In this document: positions 9,066-18,089 of the stretch, piece by piece | Position numbering within the stretch: the first letter of the stretch is position 1 | How the letters are laid out: every line of letters starts with the position of its first letter | Assembly: GCA_009782565.1 (NCBI GenBank) | Contig: WRIU01000002.1 | Coordinates: 1-64,000, forward strand | DNA: 64,000 nt | Reading direction: 5' to 3' | DNA from: Betaproteobacteria bacterium | Lineage (GTDB): Bacteria; Pseudomonadota; Gammaproteobacteria; Burkholderiales; Rhodocyclaceae | The notes under the pieces: generated by a model | The model's input: the letters and a program-made list of their open reading frames with translations, nothing else | What the model was told of the DNA's origin: nothing | Databases searched by the model: none | Position numbers and translations under genes: made by a program

Positions 9066-9539
9066 TTACTGCATCGGCTGATTCTGGGCTATGCCGGCGT
9101 CCTGGCGCGATTGTTGGAAAAGAGCCTCAAAGTTGACCGGGGCGAGCAGCATTGGCTGGAAGCCGGCGCGGGTCACGGCGTCCGAGATCGTTTCGCGCGC
9201 GTAGGGGAAAATGATGTTCGGGCAACCGATGCCCAGTATCAGTTCGAGTTCCTCTTCGGGCGCGTTCTGAATGCGGAAAATACCGGCCTGGGTGATTTCG
9301 ACCAGGAAAAGGGTACGCTCCCCGCTCAGAGTGGCTGCGACGGTGATGGTGAGTTTGACCTCGTAGACTCCGGCTTCGACGGGGCTGCCTTCGGTGCGAA
9401 GCTGAACGTTGACTTGCGGGGCTTCGCGGACAAGGAAAATTTGCGGCGCGTTGGGGACTTCGAGCGAAAGGTCTTTGACGTAGATTTTTTCGATTGCGAA
9501 GACGGGCGGATTGTCGGTGGCCTGGGTATTGTCGGTCAT
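9066..9539 (-). CDS. secB: Protein-export chaperone SecB
   Basis: SecB is a tetrameric cytoplasmic chaperone that keeps preproteins unfolded and delivers them to SecA. The 157-residue product contains the typical FAIEKIYVKDLSLEVPNAP start, the ERTLFLVEITQAGIF region, and the IGCPNIIFPYARETISDAVTRAGFQPMLLAPVNFEALF core. The frame is open further upstream, but the ATG at 9539 gives the normal family N terminus. It is encoded after grxC and a rhodanese, a grouping common in betaproteobacteria. Confidence 0.95.
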   Translation of the reverse strand: MTDNTQATDNPPVFAIEKIYVKDLSLEVPNAPQIFLVREAPQVNVQLRTEGSPVEAGVYEVKLTITVAATLSGERTLFLVEITQAGIFRIQNAPEEELELILGIGCPNIIFPYARETISDAVTRAGFQPMLLAPVNFEALFQQSRQDAGIAQNQPMQ

Positions 9540-9613
9540 GTTGGCGTCCTGTGGTTGATTGAAGGGATGATGCCTATCTTGAAAAAAGAAAGGATACGGC
9601 AGATTCAGGCGTT

Positions 9614-9895
9614 TTACCCGCCCAGCAGGGCGGTCAGTCGCCCTTCGCTGTCGAGGGCTTGGAGATCGTCGCAACCGCCGACATGATAATCGCCGATGAA
9701 AATCTGGGGAACCGTGCGGCGGCCGGTGATCCGCATCATCTCATCAAGGAGGGCCGGGTCGAGATCGATCCGGATTTTTTCGATATCAACCACGCCCCGC
9801 GCGCGCAAAAGCTGCTCGGCGCGTTGGCAGTACGGGCAAACAGCGGTCGTATACATCTTCACGGGCGGTATGGGCATGGCGGCGGCTTCACTCAT
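9614..9895 (-). CDS. grxC: Glutaredoxin 3
   Basis: This small thiol-disulfide oxidoreductase (93 residues) uses glutathione. The active site is CPYC in YTTAVCPYCQRAEQLL. The glutathione-binding TVPQIFIGDYHVGGCDDL motif contains the cis-proline. The ATG at 9895 is preferred over upstream starts because it overlaps the stop of the rhodanese gene as ATGA. The order rhodanese-grxC-secB suggests co-transcription. Confidence 0.92.
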   Translation of the reverse strand: MSEAAAMPIPPVKMYTTAVCPYCQRAEQLLRARGVVDIEKIRIDLDPALLDEMMRITGRRTVPQIFIGDYHVGGCDDLQALDSEGRLTALLGG

Positions 9896-10308
9896 TTTTT
9901 CTTGCGGGAGGTCGGATATCCGGCTTTTTCCCATTCATACAGCCCCCCGCGCAGGTTGTAGAGCTTCTCGAACCCCGCTTTCTTCAGGGCGGCAATGCCC
10001 TTGGCCGAAGTCGCCCCGCTGTTGCAATAAAGGATGAGCGGACGGGCACGGAATTTTTCGAGTTCCGTGCCACGGCGTTCAAAATCGGACAACGGCAAGT
10101 GGCGGGCGTTGGGCAAATGACCTTTTTCATAGTCGCCCTGCGCGCGCACGTCGACCGCTACCGCATCCTCACGGTTGATGAGCAGGGTGGCCTCGACAGG
10201 CGTAAGCTGGCTTTTGTCGCGCTGCTGGCGGATGAACTCAACGAGCAGCCATGCGCCCGAAGCCGCAGCCAAGGCGACCCAAAGCAGGTTTTGTTGCAGA
10301 AACTCCAC
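9892..10308 (-). CDS. Membrane-anchored rhodanese-like protein
   Basis: A 138-residue protein with one N-terminal membrane segment (about residues 8-25) and one rhodanese domain. The active-site loop is C-N-S-G-A-T-S in LILYCNSGATSAKG, so the persulfide-carrying cysteine is present. Tandem-domain sulfurtransferases are longer, so this belongs to the single-domain type. The C terminus is very basic (SRKKK). It is the first gene of the run with grxC and secB and is divergent from gpmA. The sulfur acceptor is unknown. Confidence 0.85.
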   Translation of the reverse strand: MEFLQQNLLWVALAAASGAWLLVEFIRQQRDKSQLTPVEATLLINREDAVAVDVRAQGDYEKGHLPNARHLPLSDFERRGTELEKFRARPLILYCNSGATSAKGIAALKKAGFEKLYNLRGGLYEWEKAGYPTSRKKK

Positions 10309-10500
10309 GTAAAAAATGCTCCGAGGGTAATATTGATGGACAATACGAGATGCGCTGCATTCTTGCCTTTAACGTCGAGCTTTGCTCCACGGGAGCCTCA
10401 TTTGGAGAGGCGGCAGGGAAAAAGCAGCATGAAAACCATTAGTATACGATAGATCGAACGTTTTTACCTTCTTCAACCCCTTTCCCCGGATCATTGGCTC
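10309..10500. other. Divergent intergenic region, rhodanese/gpmA
   Basis: This 192-base gap separates two divergent operons and must hold both promoters. No clear consensus -35/-10 pair was recognised for either direction, and no gene-like frame or repeat is seen. Confidence 0.4.
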
Positions 10501-11250
10501 ATGTTCAAGATCGTACTGCTTCGCCACGGTGAATCTGTCTGGAACAAAGAAAACCGCTTTACTGGCTGGGCGGATGTCGATTTGACCGAACAGGGCGTCG
10601 CGGAGGCGCGGGCTGCCGGGCAGTTGCTCAAGCGCGAAGGCTATCGTTTCGACCTGGCGTTTACCTCGGTACTCAAGCGGGCCAACAAGACGCTCAATGT
10701 CGTGCTCGAAGAACTCGATGCCCTCTGGTTGCCGGTCGAACACTCCTGGCGGCTGAACGAGCGCCATTACGGCAGCCTGCAAGGGCTGAACAAGGCCGAG
10801 ATGGCTGCCCGGTATGGTGACGAACAGGTGCTGGTCTGGCGGCGTTCCTACGACATCCCGCCGGAGCCGCTGGAAGAAGGCGACCCCCGGCTGACCGTCG
10901 ACGATCCCCGTTATGCACTGCTCCCCAAGTCGGCGTTTCCGCGTACCGAATGCCTGCGCGACACCGTGGCGCGTGTCGTGCCGTACTGGGAGGCCGCGAT
11001 AGCGCCACAAGTCCTGGCCGGCCAGCGCGTCCTGATTGTCGCGCACGGCAACAGCCTGCGCGCGCTCATCAAATATCTCGATGGCATCAACGAGGCGGAC
11101 ATCGTCGGGCTCAACATCCCAACCGCGCAGCCGTTGGCCTATGAACTGGATGCCAATCTGCGCCCGATCAAGAGCTACTACCTTGCCGACGAAAACACCA
11201 TCCGCGCTGCCCAGGCTGCCGTGGCCAACCAAGGCAAGGCCGGGGGGTGA
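10501..11250 (+). CDS. gpmA: 2,3-bisphosphoglycerate-dependent phosphoglycerate mutase
   Basis: This glycolytic enzyme interconverts 3- and 2-phosphoglycerate. The 249-residue length is exactly that of the dPGM family. The catalytic motif [23 protein letters not shown] contains the phosphorylated histidine. [20 protein letters not shown] and [18 protein letters not shown] hold the second histidine and substrate contacts. It is the first gene of the plus-strand run gpmA-envC-ctpA, a grouping commonly seen in betaproteobacteria. Confidence 0.96.
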   Translation: MFKIVLLRHGESVWNKENRFTGWADVDLTEQGVAEARAAGQLLKREGYRFDLAFTSVLKRANKTLNVVLEELDALWLPVEHSWRLNERHYGSLQGLNKAEMAARYGDEQVLVWRRSYDIPPEPLEEGDPRLTVDDPRYALLPKSAFPRTECLRDTVARVVPYWEAAIAPQVLAGQRVLIVAHGNSLRALIKYLDGINEADIVGLNIPTAQPLAYELDANLRPIKSYYLADENTIRAAQAAVANQGKAGG

Positions 11251-11262
11251 CCGGTTTTCGCC

Positions 11263-12729
11263 GTGGCCGCTTTTTCCATTCGACGCGCATTGGTTTTCGC
11301 ACTGGTGATGTGGGCCGGGATGGGGCTGTCCGATCCGCTGCATGCCAGGCCAGCGAGCGCGCAGGGTAAAACTACCAAGGCTGCTAAGGCGACGGGCGGG
11401 CAGGGCAAGACCGCCAAGACCGCCAAGACCACCAAAGCCGGTACGGCCAAGGCGGCCAGGACAACCAAGGCGGCAAGCGGGTCGAGCAAGGCCGAAATCA
11501 ACGCCAAACGTTCCGAGCTCAAGAACATCGAGCGCCGCCTTGGAGATTTGCGGCGCGACGTGGAAAAAACCGAAGCCATGCAAACCGAAGCGGTTCGCGC
11601 CGTGGCGGATGTCGAGCGCGAAGTCTCAAAGGCTACGCGCGCCTTGCGCCAGGTTATGACCGAGCACGCGGATGCAAGCCGTCAGCTTGCCGAACTCGAA
11701 GCCGGGCAGCATGAACTCGAAGATCGCATCGCTGCCCGCCAGGACGAACTGGCCGAGTGGCTGCGGCGGAACTACATATACGGCGCGGCCAACGACGTCG
11801 CCGCCTTGCTGGCGGCGCGCGACCCCAACCAGTTCGTGCGCGATACTTATTATCTCGAACGCCTTGGCCGCGCCCGCCTCGAACTGATCGAAGGCTTGAG
11901 GGACGACCTGCGGCTCAAGGCCGAACACGCCCAGCAAGTCAATACCCGCCGGGCAACCCTGGCCCGCCTTGAGGACGACCGGCGCAAGCGCCAGGAAAAA
12001 CAGGAAGAATCCTACGCGCGCCGCCGAGTAACCCTTGAAAAAATCGAGACGACGCTGAAAACGCAGCGGGAGAAAATGGTCGCGCTCAAGGCCGACGAAG
12101 AGCGTCTGACCCAGGTCGTCAACACGCTGGTACAGCGCGCCGCCGAAGCTGAAGCGCGGGCGGCCGCTGCAAGGCGCGAGCGGGAGAAGGCGCGAGCAAA
12201 CGCGCGGACGCGACGGAACAGCGTGGCGGATGCCAGAGTGGAACATTCTCCGAACGTTGGCAAAAAAAGCGCAGCCGAGCCAGTGGTCGGCACAGTCCGG
12301 GAAGTTCCTGAACTGACCTCGGTCGATACGGGTTTTGCCCAGCTACGTGGCAAACTGAATTTCCCGGTTGCCGGCCAACTCCTCGGCAAGTTCGGTGCGC
12401 CGCGCGCCGGGCAAGGCACGGCCTGGCGGGGCGTTTTCATCCGAGCCGCCCGTGGTACACAAGTACGAGCCGTCAGCGGCGGCTCGGTCGTTTACTCGGA
12501 CTGGCTGCGCGGTTATGGCAACATGCTAATTGTCGACCATGGCGGCGGTTACCTGTCCATTTATGGTAATAATGACGCCCTATACAAAGAAGTCGGTAAC
12601 ATCGTGCGTACAGGTGAGGCAATTGCCAGCGTCGGTGCGAGCGGATCGGAGTCAGAATCCGGCCTATACTTCGAAATTCGCCACCGGGGACAGGCCATTG
12701 ACCCAATGCAATGGGTGAGGCTCAGATAG
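11263..12729 (+). CDS. envC: EnvC/NlpD-like murein hydrolase activator (M23 fold)
   Basis: EnvC-type proteins sit in the periplasm and switch on the division amidases. The 488-residue product has a signal region (residues 8-30), an Ala/Thr/Lys-rich linker (about 32-80), a long coiled coil (about 85-300) and a C-terminal LytM domain (about 365-485). The LytM domain lacks the usual zinc-binding HxxxD and HxH residues: the segments read WRGVFIRA and LYFEIRHRG. This is the non-catalytic state of activator proteins. The GTG start lies 13 bases after gpmA. CtpA follows on the same strand. Confidence 0.85.
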   Translation: MAAFSIRRALVFALVMWAGMGLSDPLHARPASAQGKTTKAAKATGGQGKTAKTAKTTKAGTAKAARTTKAASGSSKAEINAKRSELKNIERRLGDLRRDVEKTEAMQTEAVRAVADVEREVSKATRALRQVMTEHADASRQLAELEAGQHELEDRIAARQDELAEWLRRNYIYGAANDVAALLAARDPNQFVRDTYYLERLGRARLELIEGLRDDLRLKAEHAQQVNTRRATLARLEDDRRKRQEKQEESYARRRVTLEKIETTLKTQREKMVALKADEERLTQVVNTLVQRAAEAEARAAAARREREKARANARTRRNSVADARVEHSPNVGKKSAAEPVVGTVREVPELTSVDTGFAQLRGKLNFPVAGQLLGKFGAPRAGQGTAWRGVFIRAARGTQVRAVSGGSVVYSDWLRGYGNMLIVDHGGGYLSIYGNNDALYKEVGNIVRTGEAIASVGASGSESESGLYFEIRHRGQAIDPMQWVRLR

Positions 12730-12755
12730 CCCGTGGATTTTCTCTTGGAGGCCCC

Positions 12756-14165
12756 ATGCCAAACAGTAAACTGAAACAGGCCGGTTTGATGCTGACGGGT
12801 GTCGCGATCGGCATCATGCTCAGTCTGAATTTTTCCGCCAATGCCGACAGGATTGGGCCGCATCAGCCCTTGCCGGTCGAAGATATGCGCGCTTTTGCCG
12901 AAGTGTTCAGCGTCATCAAGCGTGATTACGTCGAGCCGGTCGAAGACAAAAAGCTCATCGTACAGGCCATCTCCGGCATGTTGAGCGGACTCGACCCGCA
13001 CTCGGCCTATCTCGATGCCGAGGCGCTGAAAGAACTCCAAGTCGGCATTCAGGGCGAATTCGGGGGGCTCGGCATTGAAGTCGGCCTGGAAGAAGGTTTC
13101 GTCAAAGTTGTCTCCCCGATTGAAGACACGCCCGCTTTCCGCGCCAACATTCGGGCGGGCGACCTGATCGTCAAAATCGACGAGACCCCTGCCAAGGGCA
13201 TGACCCTTGAAGAAGCGGTCAAACGCATGCGCGGCAAACCCTCGACCAAAGTAACCCTGACACTGGCGCGCAAGGGAGAACAGCATCCAATTGTCGTGAC
13301 CCTGACCCGCGAAGTCATCAAAGTGCAGAGTGTCAAATCCAAGCTGATCGAACCCGGCTTTGGTTACCTGCGCGTGACCCAATTCCAGGAAAACACCGCC
13401 AAGTCGATGGTCGAGCACCTTGGTAGACTGGGCAAGGATGGAAAACTCAGGGGGCTGGTGCTTGATCTTCGCAACGACCCAGGCGGATTGCTCAACAGCG
13501 CAATCGGCGTTGCCGCCGCCTTCCTTCCGGAAGGTGTGACGGTTGTGACGACTAATGGGCGCACTCCGGGCGCCCAGCGCGAATACCGCGCCACGGCGGG
13601 CGATTACATGTATGGCAGCGGCGGCGATTTTCTGCGCGCACTGCCACCCTGGGCGCGCGAAGTGCCGATGATCGTGCTGGTCAACGGCGGCTCGGCTTCA
13701 GCCTCCGAAATTGTCGCGGGCGCGCTTCAGGATCACAAACGCGCGACCATCATGGGGACGCGCACCTTTGGCAAGGGGTCGGTACAGACCACCCTCCCGC
13801 TGACCAACTCCGGCGCGATCAAACTCACCACGGCGCGCTACTACACCCCGAAAGGCCGTTCAATCCAGGCCAAGGGCATCGACCCCGACGTCGTCATCGA
13901 AGAATCCGCGCTGGGCGGTTCGATCAAACGCCTGCGCGAATCCGACCTTCAAAGGCATCTGGGTAACGACCTCGACCCCAATGCCGAGAGCAAGCCGCGC
14001 GATGACGCTAAACCCGACCTCAGCAAACCCGCCGGAAAGACCGGTGCCGAGCTTGCCCCTCTCCCCAAACCCTTTGAATTCGGCGGCCAGGACGACTATC
14101 AACTGTCCCAGGCGCTCAATAGACTCAAGGGGCCGCAGGTAGCGGAGAGCAAACCCAAGCCTTGA
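12756..14165 (+). CDS. ctpA: C-terminal processing peptidase, S41 family
   Basis: This periplasmic serine protease of the CtpA/Prc group has 469 residues. It has an N-terminal signal/anchor (residues 6-27), a PDZ domain (about 85-165, with GGLGIEVGLEEGFVKVVSPIEDTPAF), and the S41 core. The catalytic serine is in GGSASASEIVAGALQDHKRA and the catalytic lysine in GTRTFGKGSVQTTLPL. Although a GTG frame opens at 12711 inside envC, the ATG at 12756 has a good TTGGAGG ribosome site and gives a proper signal sequence. It is the last gene of the gpmA-envC-ctpA run. Confidence 0.94.
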   Translation: MPNSKLKQAGLMLTGVAIGIMLSLNFSANADRIGPHQPLPVEDMRAFAEVFSVIKRDYVEPVEDKKLIVQAISGMLSGLDPHSAYLDAEALKELQVGIQGEFGGLGIEVGLEEGFVKVVSPIEDTPAFRANIRAGDLIVKIDETPAKGMTLEEAVKRMRGKPSTKVTLTLARKGEQHPIVVTLTREVIKVQSVKSKLIEPGFGYLRVTQFQENTAKSMVEHLGRLGKDGKLRGLVLDLRNDPGGLLNSAIGVAAAFLPEGVTVVTTNGRTPGAQREYRATAGDYMYGSGGDFLRALPPWAREVPMIVLVNGGSASASEIVAGALQDHKRATIMGTRTFGKGSVQTTLPLTNSGAIKLTTARYYTPKGRSIQAKGIDPDVVIEESALGGSIKRLRESDLQRHLGNDLDPNAESKPRDDAKPDLSKPAGKTGAELAPLPKPFEFGGQDDYQLSQALNRLKGPQVAESKPKP

Positions 14166-14177
14166 TGTTGAACACGG

Positions 14178-14219
14178 GTCTCGCTTGACTCCGCCATAAA
14201 TGGCGGAGTCAAGCGAGAC
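14178..14219. repeat. Perfect 18-bp inverted repeat downstream of ctpA
   Basis: The arms GTCTCGCTTGACTCCGCC (14178-14195) and its exact complement (14202-14219) flank a 6-base loop. The predicted hairpin is very stable but is not followed by a run of T on the plus strand. It may act as a U-less terminator or RNA-stability element for the ctpA transcript, or be part of a mobile-element relic together with the palindromes that follow. Confidence 0.8.
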
Positions 14220-14230
14220 AAAGCGTAACT

Positions 14231-14295
14231 GGGAGCCGAAGGCTCCCCAAGACCGTATCGAGGAATCCCCTGCCTTTCAGGCAGGGGTGACTCAA
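14231..14295 (+). repeat. Palindromic element resembling an IS200/IS605 right end, copy 1
   Basis: A 7-bp hairpin (GGGAGCC, loop GAA, GGCTCCC at 14231-14247) is followed by GGAATCCCC and a second hairpin with 8-bp arms CCCCTGCC/GGCAGGGG (14267-14287), ending in GACTCAA. A closely related sequence occurs at 61951-62005. The layout GGAATCCCC, stem-loop, TCAA recalls right ends of IS200/IS605/IS1341 elements, where the end overlaps the TnpB guide-RNA scaffold. No tnpA or tnpB is present. Confidence 0.55.
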
Positions 14296-14357
14296 AGTAC
14301 GCAGGGGGCTTTGCATGTTTCCCCTTCTTTCGCTTGTGGGAAAGAGGAGCAAAGCAC

Positions 14358-14388
14358 AAAAAAACGCGAGGAGTTAAACTCCTCGCGT
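14358..14388 (-). terminator. Rho-independent terminator of pbpG
   Basis: Read on the minus strand, a 10-bp GC-rich stem (ACGCGAGGAG and its complement, 5-base loop) is followed by seven U residues. It begins about 27 bases after the pbpG stop, and the run of A at 14358-14364 is the U tract. Confidence 0.88.
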
Positions 14389-14414
14389 TTTCTCTACTTT
14401 GATGGAAATTCTGT

Positions 14415-15509
14415 TTACCCTTGCTGTTCCCGGCGGGTAGCGGCCAGACGTTCCGGCCTCTCTTCCAGCCACAAACGTACCCGCTGCGCGTCGACAGTAC
14501 GCATGTTGCGGCCATTCGCGTCCATCAACACGATCACCAACGGCTGATCCTGCATCCATGCTTGCATCACAAGGCAACGGCCCGCCTCGCTGATGTAACC
14601 CGTCTTGGAAACGCTGATGACCCAGTCTGCGCTCTTGACCAGCCCATTCGTATTGCCGAAACGTCTTGGATGGCCGTTGATATAGATATAGCGTTCTTCC
14701 GTCGTGGAAAACTCGCGTATCTTTGCATAACCGGATGCCGCTATCACCAGGCGGGACAGGTCGCGCGGGCTGGAAACATTGCGCGGCGTCAGCCCGGTGC
14801 TGTCGTAGAAACGGGTGTCGGTCATGCCGATCAGGCGCGCTTTGACGTTCATCGCCTCGATAAAGGCCGCCCGCCCGCCCGGATAGTGGCGCGCCAAGGC
14901 CGAAGCGGCGCGGTTTTCCGACGACATCAGCGCTAAATGCAGCATGTCTTCGCGCGTCAGCCGCGTCCCCACCCCCAGGCGGGAATGCGTACCCTTCAGG
15001 TAGTCGACATCGCTATCGGTGATGGTGAGCATTTCGTGCAGATCGCTTCTCGATTCAAGCACCACGATTGCCGTCATGAGCTTGGTAATCGAGGCAATCG
15101 GTATCACCGCGCGCGCGTTTTTCTGAAGCAGAATTTCGCCCGTGTTCTGGTTGGCAACGTAGAAAGCCGATGAACTCAGGCGGGGCTGTCCGTGTTCGTC
15201 CAGCCGTAGCGTGATGGGGTCATCCGCAGCCCGCGCCCTGGCGGCCTGCTTTTTCGCTACCGCCAGCCTACCCGCGAGCGTATGCCTGACGTTTGCGATC
15301 TTGCCTGACTTCGTCGCTCTTTTCTTGCCTGCTTGTTTTTTGCCCGCGGAAGCCGATCTGCCTTTGCTTGCCGCCGACGTCGGCGCAGACTTGCATGACT
15401 TTGTCTTCGACGCGCCCGTGCATTTCGTGGGCGCGGCCACAGCATAACCGCCCCCTGTCAGGGTCAGGGCCAAAGCCACCATTATGGTAAACAACAATCG
15501 GGGCTTCAT
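14415..15509 (-). CDS. pbpG: D-alanyl-D-alanine endopeptidase (PBP7-type)
   Basis: This periplasmic serine peptidase cleaves D-Ala-mDAP crosslinks. The 364-residue product starts with a signal peptide (cleavage near residue 25). A Lys/Ala/Ser-rich low-complexity linker follows (about 30-95), and then the S11 catalytic domain. The motifs are S-I-T-K in IASITKLMTA, S-S-E-N in LMSSENRAA, and S-K-T-G in SVSKTGYISEAG. The long basic linker is unusual compared with E. coli PBP7 and may hold the enzyme near the acidic wall polymer (inference). It has its own terminator at 14358-14388. Confidence 0.88.
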   Translation of the reverse strand: MKPRLLFTIMVALALTLTGGGYAVAAPTKCTGASKTKSCKSAPTSAASKGRSASAGKKQAGKKRATKSGKIANVRHTLAGRLAVAKKQAARARAADDPITLRLDEHGQPRLSSSAFYVANQNTGEILLQKNARAVIPIASITKLMTAIVVLESRSDLHEMLTITDSDVDYLKGTHSRLGVGTRLTREDMLHLALMSSENRAASALARHYPGGRAAFIEAMNVKARLIGMTDTRFYDSTGLTPRNVSSPRDLSRLVIAASGYAKIREFSTTEERYIYINGHPRRFGNTNGLVKSADWVISVSKTGYISEAGRCLVMQAWMQDQPLVIVLMDANGRNMRTVDAQRVRLWLEERPERLAATRREQQG

Positions 15510-15739
15510 GAAAACCTTTTCAGCCCAGAGTCTGGGTTGACTTATTTATTGTAAAAACAACGAAGTAGAGAGACTTTTTGAAGCTATCTCGAACAGCACA
15601 CATTCATATTTTACCACCTTCGCCCCTCAACGGCAAACCGCGCAAAGCAAAAAAATGCACGGTAAGCGTTATTTTCTTTTTGCAATGACGCAAAAACAAC
15701 ACTCTTCAAAACTGTCACTTATTGAGGACTGGCACGGCT

Positions 15740-18016
15740 TTACCCCTCCAGGCATCCCGCCTCGACGACGGTCAGCGCGGTCATGTTGATGACTCTGCGT
15801 ACTGTGGTCGAAGCTGTCAGCACATGTACGGGTTTGGCCGCGCCGAGCAGGATTGGCCCGACTGTCACTCCGCCGCCGGCTGCGGTTTTCAACAGGTTGA
15901 AGGCGATATTGGCTGCGTCCAGGGTCGGGAAGACCAGAAGGTTGGCTTCCCCTTCCAAATGCGAATTCGGGAAAACACGCCGCCTGAACTGGGCGTCGAG
16001 AGCCGAATCGCCGTGCATTTCGCCTTCGACCTGCAATTCGGGATGGCGTTCACGCAACAGGCGCAGGGCGGCGCGCATCTTCTCGGCAGTCGGCGTGTCG
16101 GCGGAACCGAACGAGGAATGCGACAACAGAGCCACCTTGGGTTCGACCCCGAAACGCTGCATTTCCTCAGCGGCCAGCACGGTCATTTCGACGATCTGTT
16201 CAGGTGTCGGGTCGTAATTGACGTTGGTATCGGTCATGAACAGCGTACGGCCGGACGTGTTCAGTACGTTGACCGTGTAGTAATGATTGACGCCGGAACG
16301 GCGGCCCACTGCGGCGTCGACATAGGCCAGATGGGTGCGATGCACGCCATCCGTCCCGCAGATGAGGCCATCGCCATAGCCTAGCGCGAGCAGCAACGCC
16401 CCGATCAGTGTCGTGCTGCGGCGCACTTCATTTTGAGCTTCGCTTTCCGTGACGCCCCGCCGCTCCATGAGTTTGTGGTAGAGCTTCCACATTTCGTTGA
16501 AATGCGGGTTGTACGCGGGGTCGATCACTTCAAAGTTCAGGCCGGCATTCATCCGCAGCCCCAGGCGGTCGATTGCGCCAATGACGGCTTCCGTGCGCCC
16601 CACCAGGATCGGCCAGGCCATGCCTTCGTCGATCACGCCACGCACCCCTCTCAGCACCAATTCGGACTCGCCCTCGGCAAAGACGATGCGTTGCGGTTTG
16701 TTGCGGGCGGCGGCAAACACCGGCTTCATCAGAAGTCCGGAGTGCCAGACGAGATTGCTGAGTTGTGTGCGATAGGCATCCCAGTCGGTGATGCGGCGCG
16801 TCGCCACCTTTGACGCAATGGCTGCCTCGGCCACCGCCGGGGCAATTTTGACGATCAACCGAGGGTCGAAGGGGCGCGGAATGATGTAATCGGCTCCGAA
16901 ACCACTCACTTTCTCGCCGTAAGCGGCAGCAACAATATCACTTTGCTCGGCGCGCGCCAGTTCAGCGATGGCGCGTACCGCCGCGAGTTTCATCTCGTCG
17001 GTGATGCTGGTTGCCCCCACATCGAGAGCCCCTCGGAAAATGAACGGGAAACAGAGCACGTTATTGACCTGATTCGGAAAATCTGAACGGCCCGTAGCGA
17101 CGATGGCGTCATCGCGCACCTGCCGCACTTCGCCGGGCCATATCTCCGGGGTTGGATTGGCAAGCGCCAGGATGAGCGGATTGGGAGCCATTTTGGCAAC
17201 CATTTCAGGCTTGAGTACGCGGCCCGCCGACAAGCCCAGAAAAACATCGGCTCCTTCGATGACCTCATCGAGGCTGCGCGCATCGGTCTTCTTGGCGTAG
17301 CGCGCCTTGATCGGATCCATCAATGCGGCGCGCCCCTCGTAGACCACCCCTTCGATGTCCGTCACCCAGATGTTTTCCACAGGGATTCCGAGCATCACCA
17401 GCAAATCGAGGCATGCCAGCGCCGCCGCGCCCGCGCCCGAAGTCACGAGCTTAATTTCTTTCAGGCTCTTGCCTTGTATTTGCAGGCCGTTGAGAACGGC
17501 CGCGCCAACCACGATGGCCGTACCATGCTGGTCATCGTGGAAAACCGGGATTTTCATGCGGCTACGCAGTTTTTGCTCGATGTAGAAGCACTCCGGCGCT
17601 TTGATGTCCTCCAGATTGATGCCGCCGAACGTCGGCTCCAGCGCGGCAATCATATCGACCAGGCGGTCGGGGTCTGATTCGTTGATCTCAATGTCGAACA
17701 CATCGATGTCGGCGAATTTCTTGAACAATACCCCCTTGCCTTCCATCACCGGCTTGGCGGCAAGCGCGCCGATGTTGCCCAAGCCGAGCACAGCGGTTCC
17801 GTTGGTGATGACCCCAATCAGATTGGCGCGCGCGGTCAGGTTGGCGGCTTCCTGCGGATCGGCCACGATGGCGTCGCACGCTGCCCCCACCCCTGGCGAG
17901 TAGGCCAGCGAAAGGTCGCGCTGGTTGGTCAGCGCCTTGATCGGCGTGACGGCAATCTTGCCGGGCCGAGGGTGGCGGTGATAATCGAGTGCCGCAGCGC
18001 GTATCAGGTCGTCCAT
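15740..18016 (-). CDS. maeB: NADP-dependent malic enzyme (MaeB type)
   Basis: This enzyme oxidatively decarboxylates malate to pyruvate with NADP+. The 758-residue, two-part architecture is diagnostic: a malic enzyme half (residues ~1-420) and a C-terminal phosphotransacetylase-like domain (~430-755) that is regulatory rather than catalytic. Visible motifs include [35 protein letters not shown] with the catalytic lysine, [17 protein letters not shown], and the Rossmann segment [18 protein letters not shown]. It lies 73 bases after ampD on the same strand and is possibly co-transcribed. A 230-base AT-rich gap separates it from pbpG. Confidence 0.95.
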   Translation of the reverse strand: MDDLIRAAALDYHRHPRPGKIAVTPIKALTNQRDLSLAYSPGVGAACDAIVADPQEAANLTARANLIGVITNGTAVLGLGNIGALAAKPVMEGKGVLFKKFADIDVFDIEINESDPDRLVDMIAALEPTFGGINLEDIKAPECFYIEQKLRSRMKIPVFHDDQHGTAIVVGAAVLNGLQIQGKSLKEIKLVTSGAGAAALACLDLLVMLGIPVENIWVTDIEGVVYEGRAALMDPIKARYAKKTDARSLDEVIEGADVFLGLSAGRVLKPEMVAKMAPNPLILALANPTPEIWPGEVRQVRDDAIVATGRSDFPNQVNNVLCFPFIFRGALDVGATSITDEMKLAAVRAIAELARAEQSDIVAAAYGEKVSGFGADYIIPRPFDPRLIVKIAPAVAEAAIASKVATRRITDWDAYRTQLSNLVWHSGLLMKPVFAAARNKPQRIVFAEGESELVLRGVRGVIDEGMAWPILVGRTEAVIGAIDRLGLRMNAGLNFEVIDPAYNPHFNEMWKLYHKLMERRGVTESEAQNEVRRSTTLIGALLLALGYGDGLICGTDGVHRTHLAYVDAAVGRRSGVNHYYTVNVLNTSGRTLFMTDTNVNYDPTPEQIVEMTVLAAEEMQRFGVEPKVALLSHSSFGSADTPTAEKMRAALRLLRERHPELQVEGEMHGDSALDAQFRRRVFPNSHLEGEANLLVFPTLDAANIAFNLLKTAAGGGVTVGPILLGAAKPVHVLTASTTVRRVINMTALTVVEAGCLEG

Positions 18017-18089
18017 GATTTCCTCTTTGTCTTGAAAGAACGAGCGGAAGTGATTGGCTCAGTCCCGCAAAGGTTCCGTTGCACGGCCA

